Shown piece after piece: positions 1 through 6,661 of a DNA stretch of 11,014 bases. The DNA is taken from positions 1 through 11,014 of the forward strand of contig JAAWLS010000048.1 of assembly GCA_022798035.1 (NCBI GenBank). The letters run 5' to 3'. Position 1 is the first letter of the stretch, and the number at the start of each line of letters is the position of its first letter. The notes beneath the pieces were generated by a model, which worked only from the letters and a program-made list of their open reading frames with translations, had not been told where the DNA came from and searched no databases. This DNA is from Lachnospiraceae bacterium (GTDB lineage Bacteria > Bacillota > Clostridia > Lachnospirales > Lachnospiraceae). The position numbers and the translations under genes are program-made.

Positions 1-7
1 ACAAGAA

Positions 8-30
8 AGAATCCTGCTTTGCAGGATTCT
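8..30. repeat. 10-bp perfect hairpin with TTT loop
   Basis: Arms 8-17 and 21-30 are perfect inverse complements (AGAATCCTGC and GCAGGATTCT) around a 3-base loop. Read on the minus strand the stem is followed by a T-rich tail (TTCTTGT), so it could act as a weak intrinsic terminator in that direction. It sits beside two further inverted-repeat structures of similar design, which suggests a repeated intergenic element rather than a single-purpose terminator. Confidence 0.6.
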
Positions 31-34
31 CCGC

Positions 35-76
35 CTGCGGCGGGTCGCTTTGCGACAGATTTCATATCCGCCGCAG
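35..76. repeat. Nested inverted repeat: 9-bp G+C-rich stem enclosing a 5-bp hairpin
   Basis: The outer arms CTGCGGCGG (35-43) and CCGCCGCAG (68-76) are perfectly complementary. Immediately inside the left arm lies a second hairpin, GTCGC-TTT-GCGAC (44-56), leaving an unpaired A-rich stretch (57-67). No T-tract follows on either strand, so this is not a standard terminator. The stacked design matches the neighbouring hairpins at 8-30 and 89-156. Confidence 0.6.
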
Positions 77-88
77 TGCGATAAAAGC

Positions 89-156
89 TTTTTTATTCTA
101 TAGGAAAGGCACTTTCACGCGTTAGCGTGACAAGGTCTTTCCTATAGAATAAAAAA
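89..156. repeat. Long 20-bp inverted repeat with nested inner hairpin
   Basis: Bases 89-108 are the perfect inverse complement of 137-156 (20 of 20). Between them a further perfect stem, TCACGC/GCGTGA (115-120 and 125-130, loop GTTA), continues the fold almost without a break. The arms begin and end in T and A runs, so the A/T run of the leader terminator at 151-157 is itself part of this stem. It resembles a small palindromic intergenic element or a MITE-like unit of about 69 bp. I see no target-site duplication and no transposase. Confidence 0.65.
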
Positions 157-179
157 AGTGGATAGGCAGACTATCCACT
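157..179 (-). terminator. Intrinsic terminator of the minus-strand leader
   Basis: On the minus strand, AGTGGATAG (179-171), loop TCTGC, then CTATCCACT (165-157) form a 9-bp perfect stem. It runs straight into a run of seven T (157-151, the first shared with the stem). There is no minus-strand coding sequence upstream of it up to the promoter at 312-340, so it terminates a leader or small RNA rather than an mRNA. The 5' arm can also pair with 275-282, which is the hallmark of an attenuator. Confidence 0.75.
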
Positions 180-305
180 AATATTTTGACCGCAACAATT
201 ATACACGTTCTCATTTCTGTACAACTGAATTCTTCAAATATAAACCATTAGTCACCCACTTGTGCTAAGGTGAGAGTGGATACTCTACTTGCTTTCACTT
301 ACAAC
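158..305 (-). promoter_or_regulatory. Structured attenuator leader RNA, possibly L20/infC-type
   Basis: This stretch is non-coding and would be transcribed leftward from the promoter at 312-340. It contains a small hairpin (AGAGU-AUCC-ACUCU, RNA sense, within 288-272). It also has overlapping pairings UCACC/GGUGA (273-269 with 256-252) and UUAG/CUAA (268-265 with 251-248). The octamer UAUCCACU (282-275) is perfectly complementary to AGUGGAUA (179-172), the 5' arm of the terminator, so formation of this antiterminator would exclude the terminator. This layout is that of a cis-acting leader. Its look is reminiscent of Firmicutes ribosomal-protein leaders such as the L20 leader ahead of infC-rpmI-rplT, but that name is a guess, because the regulated gene lies outside the window. 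Confidence 0.5.
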
Positions 306-311
306 TCTGTT

Positions 312-340
312 ACTTTATCACGTTTTACTCTCTCTGTCAA
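312..340 (-). promoter_or_regulatory. Strong sigma-A promoter, leftward
   Basis: On the minus strand there is a perfect -35 box TTGACA (340-335), a 17-base spacer and a -10 box TAAAGT (317-312). TGA directly before the -10 box gives an extended -10 (TGn). Transcription should start near 305. This is the best promoter in the window. It points away from the plus-strand gene at 492 and feeds the leader that ends at 157. Confidence 0.75.
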
Positions 341-365
341 GTATTTTTTTACTTTTTAATTTCTC

Positions 366-394
366 TTTTCAATTTCATGATTTTCTGTTACTAT
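366..394 (+). promoter_or_regulatory. Candidate promoter for the PHP gene
   Basis: TTTTCA (366-371), a 17-base spacer and TACTAT (389-394) match the sigma-A consensus at 4 of 6 positions in each box. TGT immediately upstream of the -10 box provides an extended -10. A start near 401 would give a 5' untranslated region of about 90 bases. The region is very A/T rich, so chance matches are likely and this call is tentative. The rest of 395-479 shows no other structure. Confidence 0.35.
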
Positions 395-491
395 TAATCA
401 TAAGGAATTTTAGTGTAAAAAAGACATACTTGCGCTTTTAACACGCAAATCCAAATTCCATAATTCATACTGCCAAAAGAAAGGAACGATT

Positions 492-1349
492 ATGGCTGAT
501 TTATATAAAAATATGATTGACCTTCACACTCACTCTACAGAATCAGACGGGACTCTGACCCCGGAAGAATTGATGCGGCACGCAAAGGAAGCGGGACTCT
601 CGGCAATCGCCCTCACAGACCACGACACCATCAGTGGAATCAAACGTGCAATGCCTGTGGCAAAAGAGCTGAGACTGGAACTGGTTCCCGGCATTGAGCT
701 GTCCACAGACTACCGGGGTACCGAGGTTCACATCCTTGGATATTATATTGACGTGGAACATCCGGAATTCCTTGCAAAACTGCAGGAATTTGTAGACAGC
801 CGGGACAGGCGAAATGAAAAAATGGTTCTTTTGCTTCAGCAGGAAGGATTTGACATCACCATGGAAGACCTTTTTCGTGAAAATCCGGACAGCGTCATCA
901 CGCGGGCCCATTTTGCCCGCTATCTAGTGGAGCACGGCTTCGTCAAAGACAGAGAAACCGTTTTCCGGAAATATTTAGGCGACAACTGCCGCTGTTATGT
1001 GCCCCGGGAAAAAATCACTCCCTTTGAAGCTGTCCGCCTTATCCAGCTGGGCGGCGGACTCGCTTTCTTTGCACATCCGATTCTCTGTCATATGAATCAC
1101 GACAGACTCCGCTTCCTGATTCACAATTTAAAAGACGCCGGTTTGGCGGGACTGGAAGCCATTTATTCCATGAATATGCCGGGAGACCAGCGCAATCTTT
1201 TGAAATATGCCAAAGAGTTTAATCTGCTCATCAGCGGAGGCTCCGATTTTCACGGAGCCAATAAACCTCAAATCCACCTTGGAACCGGAAAAGGAAACCT
1301 CCATATTCCCTACAAGATTTTGGAGAGAATCAAGCTCCAGCTCCACTAA
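492..1349 (+). CDS. PHP-domain metal-dependent phosphoesterase (YciV/TrpH-like)
   Basis: This 285-residue cytoplasmic protein belongs to the PHP family. The metal-binding motifs are all in place: HTH at 12-14 with SDG at 18-20, TDHD at 42-45, Glu69 in PGIEL, His80, RAHFAR around His140, AHP at 194-196, and SDFHG at 251-255. The order and spacing fit the YciV/TrpH group, whose E. coli member (RNase AM) has 5'-3' exonuclease activity on short RNAs and 3',5'-nucleotide bisphosphatase activity. The exact substrate here is inferred, not shown. The start at 492 is preceded by AAAGGA (480-485) with 6-base spacing; the internal Met8 has no ribosome binding site. The gene is monocistronic, divergent from the leader RNA and convergent with the broken surface-protein gene 14 bases downstream. 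No lesion is visible. Confidence 0.9.
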   Translation: MADLYKNMIDLHTHSTESDGTLTPEELMRHAKEAGLSAIALTDHDTISGIKRAMPVAKELRLELVPGIELSTDYRGTEVHILGYYIDVEHPEFLAKLQEFVDSRDRRNEKMVLLLQQEGFDITMEDLFRENPDSVITRAHFARYLVEHGFVKDRETVFRKYLGDNCRCYVPREKITPFEAVRLIQLGGGLAFFAHPILCHMNHDRLRFLIHNLKDAGLAGLEAIYSMNMPGDQRNLLKYAKEFNLLISGGSDFHGANKPQIHLGTGKGNLHIPYKILERIKLQLH

Positions 1350-1363
1350 ATTTTTTTATACCC

Positions 1364-3642
1364 TTAAATTCTTTTGTAGGAAACACTCTTACTCATTCCT
1401 TTTGATTTGAGCAGTCTCTTATAAGCAGACTGCTTTTTCTTGGGAACTCTCACGACTGCCTTTTTGTGTGTTCCCTGAAATGATTTTGCACCCACATTTT
1501 TTGCCGTCAATTTAGTGGTTTTTATGGTAATGTCTTTTAACTTTTTATCCCCATAAAACGCTGATTTTCCAATGCTGCTTACCTTAGATGGTATCACAAT
1601 TTTCGTCAGGGAAGTACATTTATAAAAACTTTTCTCTCCTATCTTTGTCAGTTTCGATGGAAGAGACACCGTTTTTAATTTTGAGCATCCGCTGAACACG
1701 TTGTTTCCTATCTGTTCTACATTACTTCCAATTGTAACTTTTGTAATTTTTTTCTTTCCCTTAAATGCATTGTTTCCTATCCTGCTCACTTTATAGCTGA
1801 CATTTTTAATCTTAACTGTTTTCGGAATGGAGACTGTCTTGGAAGTAGAAGATGTTTTCTTATATTCCACCGTCTTTTTCCTGGCATTTATCACTTTATA
1901 AGTGACTTTCCCCACCTTAACCGTGTCGCCTGTTTTTATCTTTTTCTCATCTGAAGGCTTCTTTGAATCCGACGCAGGAGGTTCCTTCGAATCTGTCACT
2001 GTGACGGTACAGGACGCCGTCAGTTTATTACACTCTGCCGTAACGGAAGCTTTTCCCTTTCCAACGGCACAAATCTCTCCGTTCTGTGAGACTTTGACTA
2101 CACGGCTGTTCGAGGAAGACCAGCGAATCACAACTCCCTTTATATGCTCAGGCGCGGTCATTCCTCTCAACTGATATTTTTCCCCTTTTTTCAAAGTGAT
2201 ATTTGTGGTATTCAGCGATATTTTTTCTATCACTTCTGTCATTTCAATCAGATAAGAAGCAGTCATTCCCGCAGAATCTTTCAGAGAAAATTTCCAAGTC
2301 CTGCCTCCGTCATCTGAAACAGGTGCAGAACAAACCACTCCATTTCCCCTTTCAATGGCAATTTTAACGTCATCTTTTCCCGGCAGTGTTTTAGAGGACA
2401 TTAAAAGAGAAACAGAAAAACATGTGTCATCATTTCCCTCCGGAGGACTGGCCTTTGTTCCCTTTACCGTAACACTTGGATAGAGAGTATTCTTCACCAG
2501 ACTGATACTTGTCCTAGACTGTCCTGGCATTTTTCCGCCTAAATAACCGCCGGAAGAATCTGACAGAAATTGATACTGACAGCCGATTACAATGTTTCCG
2601 CTCTTATCCACCGCTCCCTTCAAACCATTTTCATTTTCCACCACCAGCAGTCCTTCCCGAAAATTGCGGGAGGTGTGAAAACCTTTTGGTGCTTTCATTT
2701 TCCACAGAGAGGACGTTCCATTGCCATTGTTTTTTGTAAAAGCCCACTCTATTTCGGAGCTTTTGCTGCTGTAATAAGTCAGCCCTCCTGCCGCCGCAAG
2801 GTTTGCATTATATACAGAGGCCTCTTTCTGATATTCCTCCTCTGTAATCCGAATGCCTGCACAATTGTAACGCTCTGTGGGAATCGACTTTCCATTGTTA
2901 AACCCTGGCGCAGCGATAAGGGCAATCACAGTGCCTTTGGCCTCCACGCCTGTATAGACAATGCCTCTCGTGAGGCGAATTAAATATTCTCCTTTTTCGT
3001 TGATATAATACTGCTGTCCTCCAACACTCACTTTTCCAAAACGAGGGCTGACAAATGCATTTGCACTGTCATACTGAAAAGGTATTACCAGCTTCAAATT
3101 CCGGTCGGCAAATCCCCACAGATTATTTCTTTTTACTGCTATCAGACCCATATATCCTGTGTCTTCATTGAGTTTTAATTCTTCGATGGTTCCAGCTACA
3201 TTTTCTCCTATGGTTCCAGAAGGATGTGTCACCGGGTCCGTCCAGTCTTTTAACAGGGCATCGCTCTCACCAGAACTGTTTTCCGGAAACACCGTAACCT
3301 GCCAAGTATCTGTCTTATGTCTCACTACATAATCGCCGGAAACATTTCCCCAGATATCTGTTTTAGAACTGTCCATTCTAATTTAGAATAATTGACTCTC
3401 ACCACAGCAGTCCCGGCTCTCATTCCTGTAATTTTACAATACTAGCTGTCTGTTTCCTCCAGGGAAACTACCGCATTGCTGTCCACAGTCCAGGTATACT
3501 TAGAACTGCTCGCAGGAGCACTCAGAGTAATTTGTTCTCCCACGCGCAGCGTCTGATTTGCTCCGGCAGAAACAGTAAGGCCCATAAACAGCATCAATAT
3601 ACAGAAAAGAAAAACTCCTCCTATTCCTCTTTTATGTACCAT
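1364..3642 (-). pseudogene. Broken secreted WG-repeat / Ig-like / leucine-rich-repeat protein
   Basis: The start at 3642 has an excellent ribosome binding site (GGAGGTG, 3654-3648) and begins with a signal peptide (MVHKRG, then a hydrophobic run ending VSAGA) and an Ig-like Big_2 domain. An in-frame TAG at 3442-3444 stops it after 66 codons. Yet the same frame continues beyond with the typical end of that domain (CKITGMRAGTAVVRVNYS). A further shift of one base near 3376-3378 is needed to enter the 670-residue frame (3376-1364). That frame holds WG-type repeats (about residues 73-135 and 245-275), a second Big_2 domain (385-461), a charged linker, and BspA-like LRR_5 repeats (about 525-645). 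The ATG at 3376 has no ribosome binding site. Such proteins are secreted and thought to bind surface ligands; no LPXTG or membrane anchor is seen. The gene is either a real pseudogene or carries two sequence errors. Confidence 0.75.
1410..1440 (+). terminator. Terminator of the PHP gene, inside the convergent reading frame
   Basis: AGCAGTCT (1410-1417) and AGACTGCT (1427-1434) form an 8-bp stem with a 9-base loop, followed by TTTTCT. It is in the right orientation and about 60 bases past the PHP stop codon. It lies within the last codons of the minus-strand surface-protein gene (Lys-rich end, around residues 646-655 of the 670-residue frame), so the two convergent transcripts would overlap at their 3' ends. 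Confidence 0.6.
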
Positions 3643-3668
3643 CGAAACACCTCCATCCCAAACTGCCT

Positions 3669-4481
3669 TTATCCCAGAATAAATTTCTCAATCACCTCTG
3701 CCACCGCTCCATGTTCATTGTCATGCTCCGTGATATAGTCGGCTGCTTTTTTCAAATCCTCATGCCCGTTTTTCACTGCAACTCCGATATTTGCCGCTTG
3801 TATCATGGGAATATCATTGCGCTCGTCTCCCACTGCCACTGTATTCTCCATAGGAATATTCAAAAATTTGCTGATATATCTCAATCCGCTTCCCTTATCT
3901 GTGTCTTTGGGGCAGTATTCTAAATATTCGCTGCGGGAGAAAAAGCAGTTTCCCCGTTCCATCAGTTCCGGATGCTGTTCCTGAAACTGCCGCAGGCGCT
4001 CCTGGTTCTCCAGCTCTATCAGAATCAGTTTATAAGGTTCCTCTTCCAGCCCGGTATATAAATTTTCAGTCAGACGATATCTCATTTTTGCATTGCTCAG
4101 ATATGCGTCCAGTTCCTTGCTGTGCTTTTCTGTCAGAATCATATCCTGCTGATAAGTCTGCACGTAAATTCCTGCTTTGCGGGCCTCAGTGATTACTTCT
4201 TTCGCTATCTCTATGGGAAGTGTCCGTTCCGCCAGAACCCGGTCTGCCACGCAGTCATAGACCACTGCCCCGTTAAATGCCACCATATAGCATCTTGGCA
4301 TTGCAAGTCCCAGCTCCTTTACCACCGTTCTGGCTGTCGCTACCGGCCGGCCTGTCACAAGCACGAAATCATGCCCTTGTTCCACCATTTTTACAATCGC
4401 TTCACGGTTTTCTTTTGAAATACTTTTGTCACGATTTAATAAAGTTTCATCCAAATCTGTAAATAACACTTTGCGCATCAT
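3669..4481 (-). CDS. Cof-type HAD-IIB family phosphatase
   Basis: This 270-residue haloacid dehalogenase-superfamily hydrolase has the motifs of Cof/YbiV-type sugar-phosphate or cofactor phosphatases. Motif I is DLDET, with nucleophile Asp9 and acid Asp11. Motif II is VLVTGRP (Thr43), motif III Lys196 in DKGSGL, and motif IV GDERND (Asp219, Asp223). Between motifs II and III lies a cap domain of C2 type, normal for the family. The acceptor motif has Glu where most relatives have Gly (DxDGT), a tolerated variation. The ribosome binding site GGAGGG (4493-4488) sits 6 bases before the first of two adjacent ATG codons, either of which could be used. The gene follows ppk1 by 35 bases with no terminator between, so it is likely co-transcribed. 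The substrate cannot be told from the sequence. Confidence 0.85.
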   Translation of the reverse strand: MMRKVLFTDLDETLLNRDKSISKENREAIVKMVEQGHDFVLVTGRPVATARTVVKELGLAMPRCYMVAFNGAVVYDCVADRVLAERTLPIEIAKEVITEARKAGIYVQTYQQDMILTEKHSKELDAYLSNAKMRYRLTENLYTGLEEEPYKLILIELENQERLRQFQEQHPELMERGNCFFSRSEYLEYCPKDTDKGSGLRYISKFLNIPMENTVAVGDERNDIPMIQAANIGVAVKNGHEDLKKAADYITEHDNEHGAVAEVIEKFILG

Positions 4482-4516
4482 AGTCTTCCCTCCACTCTCA
4501 ATTTTTTAAGGAATAC

Positions 4517-6649
4517 TCACTCTATTGGTTCTGCCGGGATAAACACTCTGTCCTGGTATACATTTACTTTTTGGGGAAGCGCTTTTTTTGCCTCTTCGCA
4601 GAATTGTTGCTGTGAATTTACCAGCCGTTTCCCTCTCTTGTCCACTTTATCATAATTTCCTTCTGGCTGAAGAATATGGGCCTTTGTATTATCTGTAAGC
4701 TGTACTTCCATCACATGGCGTACTTGCTCCATCAGCTGCTCGTTCTCCACTGGAAACAAGATTTCCACCCGGCGGTCCAGATTTCTGGGCATCCAGTCAG
4801 AACTTCCCATATAAATTTCTTCCTGTCCGTCATTGTGAAACCAGAAAATACGGCTGTGCTCCAAAAAATTCCCCACAATAGAGCGCACCGTGATATTATC
4901 ACTGACGCCTGGAATTCCTACCCTCAGACAGCAGATTCCCCGAATAATCAAATCAATTTTAACTCCTGCCGCGGAAGCCTCATATAACGCTGCGATAATG
5001 TCTCTGTCGCAGAGAGAATTCATCTTTGCCTTGATAAAGGCTTCTCTTCCCGCCTGGGCATGTTTCATCTCCCGCTTAATCAGTTTCAGGAAGCGTTTTC
5101 TCAGCCAAATAGGCGCTACCGCCAGCTTGTTCCAGGAGGGCGGCTCTGAATATCCGGACAGCATGTTGAATACGGCTGTGGCATCCTCTCCAATCGCCTC
5201 GGAACAGGTAAACATTCCCAAATCCGTGTACAGTTTTGCCGTGGAATCATTATAGTTTCCTGTTCCCAGATGAACGTATCTGCGAATTCCGTCTTCTTCT
5301 TTGCGGACCACTAGAGCGATTTTACTGTGTGTTTTCAATCCCACCAACCCATAGATTACATGGCACCCTGCTTTCTCAAGCTTCTTTGCCCATACAATAT
5401 TGTTCTCCTCGTCAAACCGCGCCTTCAGTTCTACCAGCACAGACACCTGCTTTCCATTTTCCGCTGCCTGAGCCAGAGAGGCAATGATGGGAGAATTGCC
5501 GCTGACCCGGTATAAAGTCTGTTTGATAGCCAGCACGTCCGGGTCCTTGGAAGCCTGACGGATAAAGTCCACTACCGGGTCAAAAGTCTGGTAGGGATGA
5601 TGGAGCAGAATATCTCCTCTGCGGATTGATTCAAAGATATCTTCTCCCGGCGTAATTTGAGGCACTCTCTGGGGCCGGTAAGGCGCATACCTAAGCTCTT
5701 CTTTTCCTTCCAGCCCGTACATTTTCATCAAAAATGTCAAATCCAGAGGCCCGTTTATTTTAAAGATATCTTCCTGTGCAATATGAAGTTCCTCTTTTAA
5801 AATATTCAAAAGACGTTTGTCAATTTTTTCTTCCACCTCAAGCCTGATTACCTCACCCCACTGACGTTTCTTTAACTGTTTTTGAATCTCCTGCAGCAAA
5901 TCCTCCGCCTCGTCCTCATCAATAGTCAAATCTGCATTCCGCATAATCCGATAAGGATAGGCACAGATAACATGATAATTCAAAAACAGACGGTAAATAT
6001 TGCGCTCTATAATCTGCTCCAGCAGAATAAAAGTCTGGTTTCCTTCTGTCTGAGCAGGAATCTGCACAATTCTGTCTAATACAGAGGGCACCTGTACCGT
6101 AGCAAACTCCAGCTCCTCCTTTTTTTCCTCTTTTTTCGTCAAAAGCGCTGCAATATTCAAAGATTTATTTCGAATCAGTGGAAATGGACGGGAAGCGTCT
6201 ACCGCCATAGGCGTGAGAACCGGATATACCGTTTCCTCAAAATAACGGTCTACATACTCTCCCTGTTCTTCCGTTAAATCTTCATAGGCGTCAATAATTT
6301 CAATCTCGTGGTTGTGAAGCATGGGCACCAGGGAACGGTTGTACGTGGAATACTGCATTTCCACCAGAGACCTGGTGTCTTTGTTGATGGCCTCCAGCTG
6401 CTCTTTTGCCGTCATTCCAGCGATATCTTTCTTCTTATATCCCGCATGCACCATGTCTTTCAGAGAAGCCACCCGCACCATAAAGAATTCATCCAGATTG
6501 GATGAGGTAATACTGACAAATTTCAGCCGTTCCAATAGAGGGATATTTTTGTCCCTTGCTTCATTCAGCACTCTGTGATTAAATTTTAGCCAGCTCAGTT
6601 CACGATTTTCATAATATTCCGGTTTTAGATAATCTTTTTCTTTCTCCAT
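4517..6649 (-). CDS. ppk1: Polyphosphate kinase 1
   Basis: PPK1 reversibly polymerises the terminal phosphate of ATP into inorganic polyphosphate. At 710 residues it has full family length. The N-terminal domain opens with the characteristic ENRELSWLKFNHRVLNEA and TSSNLDEFFMVRV stretches. The C-terminal phospholipase-D-like domains carry the histidine expected to be phosphorylated, His441 in LKTHSK (E. coli His435), the HLGTGNYN segment at 460-467, and the second conserved histidine, His598 in EHSRIFWF (E. coli His592). IYMGSSDWMPRNLDRRVE near 612-629 is also typical. The ribosome binding site GGAG (6661-6658) overlaps the region of the upstream stop codon, 8 bases before ATG. Only 12 bases separate it from the Ppx/GppA gene, so translational coupling in one operon is likely. 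All catalytic landmarks I can check are intact. Confidence 0.96.
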   Translation of the reverse strand: MEKEKDYLKPEYYENRELSWLKFNHRVLNEARDKNIPLLERLKFVSITSSNLDEFFMVRVASLKDMVHAGYKKKDIAGMTAKEQLEAINKDTRSLVEMQYSTYNRSLVPMLHNHEIEIIDAYEDLTEEQGEYVDRYFEETVYPVLTPMAVDASRPFPLIRNKSLNIAALLTKKEEKKEELEFATVQVPSVLDRIVQIPAQTEGNQTFILLEQIIERNIYRLFLNYHVICAYPYRIMRNADLTIDEDEAEDLLQEIQKQLKKRQWGEVIRLEVEEKIDKRLLNILKEELHIAQEDIFKINGPLDLTFLMKMYGLEGKEELRYAPYRPQRVPQITPGEDIFESIRRGDILLHHPYQTFDPVVDFIRQASKDPDVLAIKQTLYRVSGNSPIIASLAQAAENGKQVSVLVELKARFDEENNIVWAKKLEKAGCHVIYGLVGLKTHSKIALVVRKEEDGIRRYVHLGTGNYNDSTAKLYTDLGMFTCSEAIGEDATAVFNMLSGYSEPPSWNKLAVAPIWLRKRFLKLIKREMKHAQAGREAFIKAKMNSLCDRDIIAALYEASAAGVKIDLIIRGICCLRVGIPGVSDNITVRSIVGNFLEHSRIFWFHNDGQEEIYMGSSDWMPRNLDRRVEILFPVENEQLMEQVRHVMEVQLTDNTKAHILQPEGNYDKVDKRGKRLVNSQQQFCEEAKKALPQKVNVYQDRVFIPAEPIE

Positions 6650-6661
6650 ACCTCATTCTCC

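Noticed and set aside
198-224. Second leftward promoter inside the leader: TATAAT (203-198) with TTGTAC (224-219)
   Set aside because: The -10 box is perfect, but the spacer is only 15 bases and the -35 box is imperfect; the upstream promoter at 312-340 is better in every respect. Kept as a possibility, not called.
1321-1357. Terminator at the PHP stop codon using TGGAG/CTCCA and the T7 at 1351-1357
   Set aside because: The stem is only 5 bp and ends 11 bases before the T-run; the hairpin at 1410-1440 is a far better terminator.
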